Shown here piece by piece: positions 1 through 8,035 of a stretch of DNA of 64,000 bases (its first letter is position 1; each line of letters begins with the position of its first letter). The DNA comes from Viridibacterium sp047600765 (GTDB lineage Bacteria; Pseudomonadota; Gammaproteobacteria; Burkholderiales; Rhodocyclaceae). Made by a program: the position numbers and the translations under genes. A model generated the notes under the pieces. It saw only the letters and a program-made list of their open reading frames with translations. It searched no databases and had not been told where the DNA came from. Location: NCBI GenBank assembly GCA_047600765.1, contig JASGKF010000001.1:1612001-1676000 (forward strand). Direction: 5' to 3'.

Positions 1-780
1 GCGCCGTGCCGTCTCGAGAGCCGGCCCCGAAGAATCGATGGAGAGCGTGCTCGTCGCGCCACCTGCCAGCGCCTGTAGCGAAAACCCGCCGGTGTAGCAG
101 AAGCAGTTGAGCACGCTGCGGCCAGCTGCCAGCGTACGGGTCAGCAATCGGTTGTCGCGCTGGTCGAGGTAGAAACCGGTCTTGTGGCCGCCGACGTAGT
201 CGACTTCCATGCGTATGCCGTTTTCATCGATGGTCAGCGGGCCTTCAGGCAGTTCGCCATGCGCAAGGCCGGTATGTGCTTCCAGGCCTTCCATGCCACG
301 CACGTCGGAATCCGAACGTTCGTAAACAGCCTTGCAACCGGTTGCGAGTGCCAGCGCACCCACGATGGCCTCACGCCACTTGTCCGCACCGGCACTGGTC
401 AGCTGCACGACGACGACATCACCGAAACGGTCGGCAATCACGCCGGGCAAGCCATCCGATTCGCCGTGGATGAGACGCACACCGTCCTGCCCGGCGAGCA
501 GGGGATGGGTCTTGCGGCGCGCCACGCTGGCCGCCACGCGGCGTTTGAAGAAACCGTGGTCGATGCTCTCGGCAGGGTCGAAATTCCACATGCGGGCGCG
601 GATCGACGAGTCCGGCGAATAGGCAGCGCGACCCAGCCAGCCACCGCCCGCGGTGAGCACTTCGACGGTGTCGCCACGACGCGCACGGCCTTCGAGGCGA
701 TCGACCGAGCCCGCGAATATCCACGGGTGGCGGCGCATCACCGAGCGTTCCTTGCCGTCTTTGAGAATCAACTGTGCCAT
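1..780 (-). CDS. rlmI: 23S rRNA (cytosine-C5)-methyltransferase RlmI, partial
   Basis: Class I SAM-dependent methyltransferase of the RlmI/YccW family, which methylates C1962 of 23S rRNA in the cytoplasm. The frame opens at the ATG at 780 and runs off the window edge after 260 codons, so the C-terminal third is missing. Residues 1 to about 75 look like the N-terminal PUA RNA-binding domain (begins MAQLILKDGKERSVMRRHPW). The central RlmI-like domain follows, with VGGHKTGFYLDQRDNR and then the SAM-binding motif I region CFCYTGGFS. It is transcribed away from the exonuclease gene that starts at 893, leaving a 112-bp divergent gap. Recognition rests on the conserved HKTGFYLDQRDNR block. Confidence 0.88.
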   Translation of the reverse strand, partial: MAQLILKDGKERSVMRRHPWIFAGSVDRLEGRARRGDTVEVLTAGGGWLGRAAYSPDSSIRARMWNFDPAESIDHGFFKRRVAASVARRKTHPLLAGQDGVRLIHGESDGLPGVIADRFGDVVVVQLTSAGADKWREAIVGALALATGCKAVYERSDSDVRGMEGLEAHTGLAHGELPEGPLTIDENGIRMEVDYVGGHKTGFYLDQRDNRLLTRTLAAGRSVLNCFCYTGGFSLQALAGGATSTLSIDSSGPALETARR

Positions 781-892
781 GACGAAATTCACGTTTGCCG
801 AATAGAGGGCGGCAATCCTAGCTGAAAACCCCTATGAAACACATCTGCGAAAGCCCTCAATGCTGCATTGCGTTGCGCCGTAGAATCGGCCA

Positions 893-1387
893 ATGCATAC
901 CCCGGCAATCATCGACATCGAGGCCTCCGGCTTCGGCAAAGGTAGCTACCCGATCGAGGTAGGCTTCGTGCTGCCTGACGGGCGCAGCGAATGCATGCTG
1001 ATCCAGCCTGCCGAGCGATGGACGCATTGGGACAGCCGCGCCGAGACCGTACACGGCATCACCCGCGACACCCTGCTCATGCACGGCAAGCCCATCGTCG
1101 ATGTGGCCACGGCACTGAATCGCGCGCTGCGCGGCCTCACCGTGTATTCGGACGCCTGGTCGCATGACTACACCTGGCTGTCGGTGCTTTACGACGAAGC
1201 CGAGATGGTGCCGAGCTTCCGCCTCGAACACCTGGTCACCCTGATGACCGAGCACGATGCCGATCAGTGGAATGCCACGCGCGCCATTGTCGAACGCGAG
1301 ATGCAGCTCAACCGTCACCGTGCCAGCAGCGATGCACGCGTGCTGCAGGGCACCTGGCTGCGCCTCAATCGCCAGCAGGCGGCCTAG
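893..1387 (+). CDS. DnaQ-like 3'-5' exonuclease family protein
   Basis: A 164-residue single-domain protein with the DEDDh exonuclease fold. Exo I motif DIEASG carries the metal-binding Asp8 and Glu10, HGIT follows near residue 57, an Exo II-like block YSDAWSHDYTWL lies in the middle, and Exo III ends with HRASSD (His142, Asp147). The family removes nucleotides from 3' ends of DNA or RNA; the substrate here is unknown. It is much shorter than DNA polymerase epsilon subunits and closer in size to stand-alone RNase T/oligoribonuclease-like proteins, although it is not a typical orn. Its TAG stop lies in a CTAG tetramer (1384-1387) that also supplies the stop of the convergent histidine kinase gene. 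Confidence 0.8.
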   Translation: MHTPAIIDIEASGFGKGSYPIEVGFVLPDGRSECMLIQPAERWTHWDSRAETVHGITRDTLLMHGKPIVDVATALNRALRGLTVYSDAWSHDYTWLSVLYDEAEMVPSFRLEHLVTLMTEHDADQWNATRAIVEREMQLNRHRASSDARVLQGTWLRLNRQQAA

Positions 1388-2566
1388 GAAGCCTCGAGCT
1401 TCAACTCCGGCAGGCTCACGTGGACGGCGAAGCCGCCCTCGCGCAAATTCTCGGCCCACACCTTGCCACCATGCATGGCGATGATGCGCTGCGTAATCGC
1501 GAGACCCAGGCCATGACCATCGCCGCCCTGCGCGCCGCTGCGGAAGAAGGGCGTGAAGATCGCGGCCAGCGCATCGGCCGGCACGCCCCGCCCCTGATCG
1601 ATCACCGTCACTTCGACGCAACCCTCGGCGCCGAACTGCAGGGTGATGCGCACCACGCTACCTGGCGGCGCGTGCTTGACGGCATTGCGCACGATGTTCT
1701 CCATCGCACTGCGCAACAGCTCGGCATCGCCCAGCACCTGAACCGGCACGCCCGGCTCCATATTCACGCGGCATGAACGCGTTGCAGCCTCCAGCTGCGC
1801 GTCTTCGACGAGGTCGGTCAGCAGCTCGGCAAGCACAACCGGTGATCCGTTCAGGGTCTGCCCACCGGCCTCCAGCCGCGCCAGCGTGAGCAACTCGGCG
1901 ATCAGCTTGTCCATGCGTACCGACTCCCGCTCGATACGCTGCAAGGTCGAACTCGGCACGGTCCGGCTGCTGGCGTGCCAGGCCGATGGCCGCCTGGATG
2001 CGCGCCAGCGGCGAGCGCAGCTCGTGCGACACATCGTGGAACAGGCGCCGCTGCCCGTTGACGAGCGCTTCGAGCCGCTGCGCCATGCCATCAAAGTCGC
2101 GCCCCAGCATCGACAACTCGTCGCGCCGCGTGCCCAGGCTCTCACCCAGTCGCGTCGTCAGGTCACCCTCGGCCAGCGCCCGCAGCGCACGCTGCAATGA
2201 GCGTATGGGTTTGACGAAGTACCACGCCAGTACGGCCGCAAACAGGAAGCTGACCGCTACACCCGTCAGCAAGGGCACCGTCGGTGGTGGCGGGCCGGAT
2301 CCATCGTCATGCGGCCCGAAGCCCTTGCGCGGCGGCGGGGGCGGAAGCCGGCCTTCACGCGGCCCGTCTCGCGGTGGCCCCTCCATGTCACGCGGCGGTG
2401 GCTGATGCGCGCGGAAATCGCCGGGCAGGTGGTCACGGTCATGCAGGCTGAACAAGGCGCTGATGCCCAGCGTGACCGTGAGCTGCACCGCAACCAGCAC
2501 AAGGAAGAATTTCCAGAACAGGCGACCGAATGAAGCGCCGCCGCCGGAAGTGGAGCGCTCACTCAT
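1384..2566 (-). CDS. Cpx-like sensor histidine kinase, frameshifted in this sequence
   Basis: Membrane sensor kinase paired with the regulator upstream; its ATG (2566) overlaps the regulator's stop in an ATGA. Order: TM1 about residues 14-40, a short Pro/His/Asp-rich periplasmic loop of about 55 residues, TM2, HAMP, H-box FHDVSHELRSP with His181, N-box NIVRNAVKHAP, G-boxes DQGRGVP and GHGLGLAI. The frame breaks after the DHp helix: an extra base at 1950/1951 turns GTCGAC into GTTCGAC. Removing it gives RAESTLQRIERESVRMDK, a normal DHp sequence, and a 393-residue protein. The small proline-rich sensor loop and the divergent CpxP-like gene suggest envelope-stress sensing. As given the sequence is broken; I think the break is an artefact. 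Confidence 0.85.
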
Positions 2567-3249
2567 CGGATCAACTGGTAGCCCTTGCGGTAAACCGTCT
2601 GGATGCACGAGCGTCCATCCGGCAACAGACCAATCTTGTGGCGGATGCTGCTCATGTGCACATCGATGCTGCGGTCGAAACGCGCCAGCGGGCGGCCCAG
2701 CGCCTTCTGTGACAGGTCTGCCTTGCTCACCGGCTGGCCCGCATTGCGAGCCAGCACTTCGAGCAGGTTGAACTCGGTACTGGTCAGCTCCAGGCCTCGC
2801 CCGCTCCACTCGGCACGGCGTTGCTCGGGCCACACACTGAGCTCACCGACCACGATGGGCCCATTCGACAGTTGCTGCACCCCGATACCCACACGCCGCA
2901 GGATGGCGCGGATGCGCGCCGACAATTCGCGCGGCGTGCAGGGCTTGGGCACGTAGTCATCCGCCCCCAGCTCCAGCCCCACCACCTTGTCGGTGTCGTC
3001 ACCACGCGCAGTCAGCATCAGCACGGGTATCGCGCTGCCGGCACGGATACGCGTCAGCGCTTCGATGCCACTCATGCCCGGCATCATCACGTCGAGCACG
3101 GCCAGCACGTGACGACCGCTGAGTGCGGCCTGCACGCCCTGTTCACCATCGGGCGCCACATCGACTTCGAAGCCATCGCCTTCAAGATATTCCTTCAGCA
3201 TGCCGATCAGGTCGGCATCATCATCAATCAGCAGCACACGGGGAAACAT
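2563..3249 (-). CDS. OmpR/CpxR-type response regulator
   Basis: DNA-binding response regulator, 228 residues from the chosen ATG. The receiver domain shows the acidic pocket LIDDDAD, phospho-acceptor Asp53 in LDVMMPGMSG, the MLTARG threonine and the lysine of DDYVPKPC. The C-terminal winged helix contains ELTSTEFNLLEVLARN and ends YRKGYQLIR. DDYVPKPC-TPRELSARIRAILRR is typical of CpxR rather than OmpR or PhoB. I chose the start at 3249 (MFPRVLLIDDD) because family members begin one or two residues before the first strand; an in-frame ATG at 3282 would add eleven residues, and neither start has a strong ribosome site. The gene heads a two-gene operon with the kinase. Pentamers spaced 10 bp apart in its promoter region (3324-3392) suggest autoregulation. 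Confidence 0.87.
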   Translation of the reverse strand: MFPRVLLIDDDADLIGMLKEYLEGDGFEVDVAPDGEQGVQAALSGRHVLAVLDVMMPGMSGIEALTRIRAGSAIPVLMLTARGDDTDKVVGLELGADDYVPKPCTPRELSARIRAILRRVGIGVQQLSNGPIVVGELSVWPEQRRAEWSGRGLELTSTEFNLLEVLARNAGQPVSKADLSQKALGRPLARFDRSIDVHMSSIRHKIGLLPDGRSCIQTVYRKGYQLIR

Positions 3250-3323
3250 GGTTCTCGAACTGGAAACGACAGGAGGGGCCATGGTAGCTAGCGCTTTTCC
3301 GGGGCTGCTGGAAGTCGCTCTGT

Positions 3324-3392
3324 TTTACGGCCATTTACCTGTCTTTACAATCCGGATGTAACCGCTCTTTACCCTGCTTGCGCGCCCTTTAC
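3324..3392. promoter_or_regulatory. phased TTTAC repeats (candidate CpxR-like operators)
   Basis: TTTAC occurs at 3324, 3334 and 3344, exactly 10 bp apart with 5-bp spacers. It occurs again at 3368 and 3388, also in 10-bp register with each other. Read on the other strand this is GTAAA-N5-GTAAA, the known CpxR box. The site lies between the response regulator (minus) and the CpxP-like gene (plus), so it could control both. The repeats are seen directly; the regulator assignment is inferred. Confidence 0.7.
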
Positions 3393-3439
3393 GGCGCCCG
3401 CTCGCACACTGCGCTTCACATTGAACGATGGAGCGCACG

Positions 3440-4030
3440 ATGAATCACCACACCACTGACACTTCCTCCAGGGCCCGCACCGCAGCGCCGCTCTGCACCT
3501 TCATCCTCGGCGCATTGCTGCTGGGCAGCATGCCGGCGCAGGCCGCCCAGCGCCCGCAACCACCTCATGGCAAACCGGCTCACGCCATGCTGCCGCCCCC
3601 GCCGATGTTCATGCCCGATGGTTTTGCGCCCGGCTTGCCGGCGGAATTGATGCGCCTGCACCTGAGCGCCGAACAGGAAGACCGCATCTTCACCCTGCTG
3701 CACGAGCAAGCCCCGCTGCGCCGCCAGCGCGAACGCGCCCTGCACGCCTTGCGTCAGGAGATGCAGCAACTGGGCCGCGCCGACACCCTCGATGCCGCAC
3801 GCCTGCGCAAGCTGGCTGATGACGCAGCCATCCAGCAAGCCGAACTGGACGTACTGCGCATCGGCACCAGCGTGCGCCTGCGTGCGGTGCTGAACACCGA
3901 GCAACGCAAGGCGCTCGACGAAGCCCTCATGCCGCCGCCGGGCATGCCCCTGCCACCGCGCCCGCACAAGCCGGACGGACAGGCCTGCCAGCCACCACAA
4001 GGAGGTCCTGCAGGCCTGCCGAAGGAGTAA
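3440..4030 (+). CDS. CpxP/Spy-family periplasmic protein
   Basis: Small exported helical protein, 196 residues from the chosen start. A signal peptide (hydrophobic LCTFILGALLLG, then PAQA cleavage region) is followed by a Pro-rich stretch and two LTxxQ-like motifs: LHLSAEQEDRIFTLL near the middle and LNTEQRKALDEAL near the end. These define the Spy/CpxP family of periplasmic chaperone or stress-inhibitor proteins. The ATG at 3440 has GGAG six bases upstream; the ATG at 3428 has no ribosome site. It is divergent from the Cpx-like regulator and kinase, which is where E. coli cpxP sits, and a 10-bp-phased repeat lies in the shared promoter. The C-terminal tail is rich in Pro, Lys and His, as in metal-responsive relatives. 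It ends 7 bp from the convergent EF-hand gene. Confidence 0.82.
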   Translation: MNHHTTDTSSRARTAAPLCTFILGALLLGSMPAQAAQRPQPPHGKPAHAMLPPPPMFMPDGFAPGLPAELMRLHLSAEQEDRIFTLLHEQAPLRRQRERALHALRQEMQQLGRADTLDAARLRKLADDAAIQQAELDVLRIGTSVRLRAVLNTEQRKALDEALMPPPGMPLPPRPHKPDGQACQPPQGGPAGLPKE

Positions 4031-4037
4031 GCAGCGA

Positions 4038-4724
4038 TCAGGACGCGACGACGGACAGCGAGGACGTGCTGCCCGTCGCCGATTCCTTCTGGCCGTAGGC
4101 ATGCATCAGCTCCATCAGCTGCTTGAACATGCGTGCCTGCGAGTCGGCGCTTTCCGTCGTTGCCGTCGTACTGTTGCTATCCGTCGTCGTGCTGGTGGCA
4201 GAGCTGGTCTGCTGACTCTGCTCCCAGGCCATGGCCTCTCTGGCGGTCACCTTGCCATCACCGTCGGCGTCCGCTTCATCGAAGTTCGCAGCGATCTTCG
4301 ACATGAACTCCGAACGCTTGCTGTCGGTCGATGATGTCTCGCTCGCCATGCTGGTCAGCTCGTCCTTGCTGAAGCCTTTGTCATCGCCCGGCGGCGGCGG
4401 GGGTGGCATGCCGCCCTGCTGCATGCGCATGCCCATGGCCTGACTGTCGAGCGCCTGCGAGAGCGACTCGAAGGCACTCTGCATCTCGCTCTGCGTGACC
4501 TCGCCATCGCTGTCGCCATCAAGCTGCGAAAACAGCTCGTTGACGCTGCTGGTGTCGCCCGTGCTGCCCAGCGCGCTCTGCAGATCCGTTTTCTCGATGT
4601 AACCCTGGCCCTTGGTGTCGATTTGCGAGAACAGATCCTCGGCCATCTTCGCCGCGTCGGGACGCTGTCCGCCCCTTGGCGGCGGCGGCATCATGCCGCT
4701 GCTACCCACACTGCTGACATTCAT
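4038..4724 (-). CDS. EF-hand calcium-binding protein
   Basis: 228-residue acidic protein with at least three EF-hand-like loops: DTKGQGYIEKTDL (degenerate), DGDSDGEVTQSEM and DADGDGKVTAREAM, the last two with canonical acidic positions. Between them are Pro/Met-rich segments, and a Ser/Thr-rich stretch precedes a C-terminal helix. There is no signal peptide and no membrane segment. The start is the ATG at 4724, with AGGAG seven bases upstream; a longer frame would add eleven residues without support. Related bacterial proteins are annotated XopAW-like or EF-hand domain; their function is generally unknown. Its promoter holds GTAAA-type repeats matching those beside the Cpx-like genes, which suggests co-regulation. 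Confidence 0.8.
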   Translation of the reverse strand: MNVSSVGSSGMMPPPPRGGQRPDAAKMAEDLFSQIDTKGQGYIEKTDLQSALGSTGDTSSVNELFSQLDGDSDGEVTQSEMQSAFESLSQALDSQAMGMRMQQGGMPPPPPPGDDKGFSKDELTSMASETSSTDSKRSEFMSKIAANFDEADADGDGKVTAREAMAWEQSQQTSSATSTTTDSNSTTATTESADSQARMFKQLMELMHAYGQKESATGSTSSLSVVAS

Positions 4725-5081
4725 TTTGCATCTCCTGAGTGAGCGGCGGCACCCCATGCACCACCGCGCAGTCCTGTCAGCAAGTCATCGGCCAGTCACA
4801 CGCGCGTTCGAGGCGCTTTCCGGTAAAGCAGGGTAAATGTCTGTGAAGCGCATGCCGCCGGATGCCCGCTGCGGACCTCACAACAGCACCCACGGAGGGC
4901 AGCTGGCATGCGGCACGGCAGCAAGCCGCCGCCGACGGCAATTCCAGCCGCCCGGCTGGAGCCGCGCCAATGCTGGCTGGCAAGGCCGCGGGCGGCAGTT
5001 TTCGCCTGTCTGCCCGCACCGGCTCAAGCAAAAACGCCGAAATGCCGAAAACAGGAGCTGAAGCCCTCGCCGGACAAGCCC
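4725..5081. other. divergent intergenic region, EF-hand / carbonic anhydrase
   Basis: 357 bp between two divergent genes. The only structure I see is the phased repeat at 4823-4847. The frame of the carbonic anhydrase gene stays open upstream for about 58 codons but shows no signal peptide or ribosome site there, so I treat it as non-coding. Confidence 0.5.
4823..4847. promoter_or_regulatory. phased GTAAA/GTAAA/GTGAA repeat (candidate CpxR-like operator)
   Basis: GTAAA at 4823, GTAAA at 4833 and GTGAA at 4843, each 10 bp apart, match the CpxR consensus GTAAA-N5-GTAAA exactly in the first two units. The repeat lies about 100 bp upstream of the EF-hand gene start and 235 bp upstream of the carbonic anhydrase gene. 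Confidence 0.65.
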
Positions 5082-6599
5082 ATGAAACTGTTGCCCACCC
5101 TGCTGATACTGCTCGCCCTGTCGCCCGCCGCGCCGGCTGCCGACTGGCTCACGGTCACCAAGGACCGCATACGCAGCGTCGAGCTCGACCGCGACAGCAT
5201 CACCGCCGCCGAGGCCGGCAGCAAGGTCGCCTGGGGCCGCATCGTGCTGTCCGACGAGCAGGCCAAGGCCTACGGCTACCGCAGCGTGCGCGCCCTCAAC
5301 CGCTACGACTGCCGCAGCCACAGCTTCATCATCGTCAAACGCGTCTACGTCGATGACCAGGAACGCACCCTTCGCGAAGACCGCGTTGACGCGACGCAGC
5401 CGGTGATGGTGCAGCGGGGCACGGTGGACGACCGCTTCTTCAGCGAAGTCTGCAAGCCGCCGACCATGGCCAACCTGCGTGACGCTGCGCGCGACGTCGC
5501 CGACAAGCTCTCCCGCAACCAGAATGAATCCGCTCGCGAACCAACGCGTGAGCCACCCCGCGACCAGCCACGCGTGCGCCGCGCCGACCTGCAACTGGCG
5601 CGCGACGACACCCCGTCTGAAACGCCTTCGGGCGACCGCAAGGAGCGCGACGCAGCACCCGCCGTGCCCGTAACACCCGCCTCGGGCCGCAGCAGCGCCT
5701 CGTCGCGCCGTCCGGCCGCTGCCACGAGCAGTACCAGTGCTGCCGCCAGCAGCGCAGCAAGTCCCACCGCACCCGCCGCTCCCGCCGCACCCACTGCACC
5801 CGCCAGCCACGTCCGTGAAGCCGCTGCAGCCGGCTTGCGCGTCGCCGTGCCACCGCCCGTGCGCCCCGCCGCCGCCATGACCAGCAGTGCCGCACGCAGC
5901 AGCGTGGCGGCCATCGACCCGCATACGCTGGAATGGAGCTACGAAGGCCCCGGCGGCCCCGAGAACTGGGGCAAGCTCGATCCGGGCTTCGCCACCTGCG
6001 AAAAGGGCGAGCGGCAATCACCGATCGACATCCGCGACGGCATCCGCGTTGACCAGGAGGCCATCGCGTTCAACTACAAGCCGTCCTACTTCCGCATCGT
6101 CGACAACGGCCACACCATCCAGGTGCGCTACGGCGTCGGCTCGACGATCAAGGTCATGAACCGCACCTACGAGCTGCAGCAGTTCCACTTCCACCTGCCG
6201 GCCGAAGAGCGCGTCAACGGCCGCGGCTTCGCCATGGTGGCGCACCTCGTGCACAAGGACATCGAGGGCAAGCTCGCCGTGCTCGCGATACTGATCGAGC
6301 CCGGTGAAGCCAACCCGCTCGTGCAGACCCTGTGGAACAACCTGCCGCTGGAGAAGAAGGAAGAGTACGAACCCGACCTCACGATCAAGGTTGCCGACCT
6401 GCTACCGCAGCGCCGCGAGTACTACAGCTACATCGGCTCGCTGACCACGCCGCCCTGTACCGAAGGCGTGCTGTGGCTGGTGCTCAAGGAACCGATGACG
6501 CTGTCCGCCGACCAGATCGAGGTGTTCCGCCGCTTCTACGCCCACAACGCACGACCCGTGCAGCCCACGGCGGGGCGGGTGATCAAGGAATCACGCTGA
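5082..6599 (+). CDS. alpha-type carbonic anhydrase with extra N-terminal domain
   Basis: Secreted or periplasmic zinc enzyme interconverting CO2 and bicarbonate. Starting at the ATG at 5082 gives 505 residues with a signal peptide (MKLLPTLLILLALSPAAPA). Residues 20-130 form a small domain resembling surface-adhesin-E-like domains, with two Cys. Residues about 140-283 are an Ala/Pro/Ser/Thr-rich linker. The carbonic anhydrase domain fills about 284-505: RQSPIDI, zinc ligands in QFHFHLP (two His) and AHLVHKD (third His), and GSLTTPPCTEGVLW. Usual alpha enzymes are 220-260 residues, so the N-terminal half is an addition. No close ribosome site is visible (AGGAG lies 29 bases away), so the start is chosen by the signal peptide. 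It ends in a perfect-palindrome terminator. Confidence 0.85.
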   Translation: MKLLPTLLILLALSPAAPAADWLTVTKDRIRSVELDRDSITAAEAGSKVAWGRIVLSDEQAKAYGYRSVRALNRYDCRSHSFIIVKRVYVDDQERTLREDRVDATQPVMVQRGTVDDRFFSEVCKPPTMANLRDAARDVADKLSRNQNESAREPTREPPRDQPRVRRADLQLARDDTPSETPSGDRKERDAAPAVPVTPASGRSSASSRRPAAATSSTSAAASSAASPTAPAAPAAPTAPASHVREAAAAGLRVAVPPPVRPAAAMTSSAARSSVAAIDPHTLEWSYEGPGGPENWGKLDPGFATCEKGERQSPIDIRDGIRVDQEAIAFNYKPSYFRIVDNGHTIQVRYGVGSTIKVMNRTYELQQFHFHLPAEERVNGRGFAMVAHLVHKDIEGKLAVLAILIEPGEANPLVQTLWNNLPLEKKEEYEPDLTIKVADLLPQRREYYSYIGSLTTPPCTEGVLWLVLKEPMTLSADQIEVFRRFYAHNARPVQPTAGRVIKESR

Positions 6600-6613
6600 G
6601 GCGTGCAAAACAA

Positions 6614-6635
6614 AAGGGGCCCCGCGGGGCCCCTT
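6614..6635. terminator. bidirectional rho-independent terminator
   Basis: Perfect 22-bp palindrome AAGGGGCCCCG-CGGGGCCCCTT between the convergent carbonic anhydrase and glycerophosphodiesterase genes, with A-rich sequence on the left and T-rich on the right, so it can serve both strands. Confidence 0.85.
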
Positions 6636-6657
6636 CTTCTTGCTGACTGCCGGGCTA

Positions 6658-7911
6658 TCAATAACCCATGCAGCTCGCGTAGTAGCTGACGGTCGCCGGC
6701 CAGTCGGAGAACAAGCCGATGATCTTCACGTCACGCGCCAGCACGTGCAGTGCCTTGTACATGTCGCTGTCTTTCTTCAGCGCTTTGCCCGTCGGGTCGA
6801 AGCCGTAGTAGTAACCGGCCTTGGCTGCACCGGCACGCAGGTCGGCACGCTCGAACGACCAGGTGATGATGTCGAGACCCGCAGCGCGGATGTCACGTGC
6901 GTACTGCGAGGGCACGATCTCGCCGGCGTCCGTCACGGCCAGCAGGGTGGGAATGGGCGGCGCGAAGATGCGCACGCCATCCTTACGCAGCTGCTTGAGC
7001 TCTTCCAGCGTCTTGCGTGCGGGCTTGGCGAAATCGAAGTCCTCGAGGTACACAGCCTGCTTGCCGAACTTCGGCTCGTTCTTGATCCAGTAGGCAATGT
7101 CGGCGGGGTCGAAAGACTGCGCCCACACATCGCGCGGATCCACGCCTTCGTCCTTGAGGATGTCGATCATCTTCTGCGCGTAGCCAGCCTGGCTGCCGAA
7201 GATGGCCTTGATGCGATCCGGGTTGCCACTCTTCAGCTCCGGCGTGTGCTTCACGCCCAGCTCCTTGTTGAGGCGGATGCTTTCACGCAGCGTCAGCAGG
7301 GTGCCGCGACCCGTGTAGAGATCGGTGCGCCAGTTCGCCGTGCCGCCGAGGTAGCCAGCCGGTGTTGACGCGGCAGGCACGCTCGCATCCATCTTGCCCA
7401 TCAGCGTCTTGTACTCGGCCGAGGTGATGTCGCTGGTGCAGCATTTGGGGGCGGAATTGGCGCCGCTCCAGGGCACGCTGCACTTGGCGTTGAGCGGCGT
7501 GTTCACGATGTTGGTGGTGGTGTGCAGATCGCATTCGGAATGACGGCAGACCAGCTCGCCATCGCTGGTAAAGCTCACGTCACACTCGACGATGCCGGCA
7601 CCCATCTTCGCGCCGGCTTCGTACGACTCCTTCGTATGCTCGGGGAGCTGCAGCGGCGCGCCGCGGTGGGCGATGGAGAAATCGCTGCGGTAGAAGGGGC
7701 CGTTCTCGCAGGACTTCAGGCGCTCCTTGAGCTTGCCTTCGTCCATGCCTTCGATGAGGTAGGCCGGGCGCGGGCCGAGCTGGATGGACGGGTCATTCTT
7801 CTTGTCAGCGTGGTGATGGTCGCCGTGGCGATGATCATCACCAGCATGAGCCAGGGATGCCGACAGGGCGGCAACCGCTAGCGTCAGCAACAGGGTGCTC
7901 GACATGCGCAT
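6658..7911 (-). CDS. periplasmic glycerophosphodiester phosphodiesterase
   Basis: GlpQ-like enzyme that hydrolyses glycerophosphodiesters to glycerol-3-phosphate and an alcohol. The 417-residue product has a signal peptide (MRMSSTLLLTLAVAALSASLAHA), then a short His/Asp-rich segment (about residues 24-38) that could bind metal. Catalytic signature: AHRGAPLQLPEHT with the key His and Glu, then ECDVSFTSDGELVCRH. It is longer than E. coli GlpQ because of an insertion with several Cys after the first His block. AAGGAG sits six bases before the first of two in-frame ATGs (7911, 7905). No glpT or glp regulator is nearby. Confidence 0.87.
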   Translation of the reverse strand: MRMSSTLLLTLAVAALSASLAHAGDDHRHGDHHHADKKNDPSIQLGPRPAYLIEGMDEGKLKERLKSCENGPFYRSDFSIAHRGAPLQLPEHTKESYEAGAKMGAGIVECDVSFTSDGELVCRHSECDLHTTTNIVNTPLNAKCSVPWSGANSAPKCCTSDITSAEYKTLMGKMDASVPAASTPAGYLGGTANWRTDLYTGRGTLLTLRESIRLNKELGVKHTPELKSGNPDRIKAIFGSQAGYAQKMIDILKDEGVDPRDVWAQSFDPADIAYWIKNEPKFGKQAVYLEDFDFAKPARKTLEELKQLRKDGVRIFAPPIPTLLAVTDAGEIVPSQYARDIRAAGLDIITWSFERADLRAGAAKAGYYYGFDPTGKALKKDSDMYKALHVLARDVKIIGLFSDWPATVSYYASCMGY

Positions 7912-8035
7912 GAGAGTCTCCTTGGGTCAGTGGGTCTGGGTCGGATGCAATCCGGCCCCCACGCTACGCGCCCAAAGTGACAACAACTCGGCGCCCTCTA
8001 GTCCGAACGGAGGGCAGCAGGAACGAAGGTGCGGC

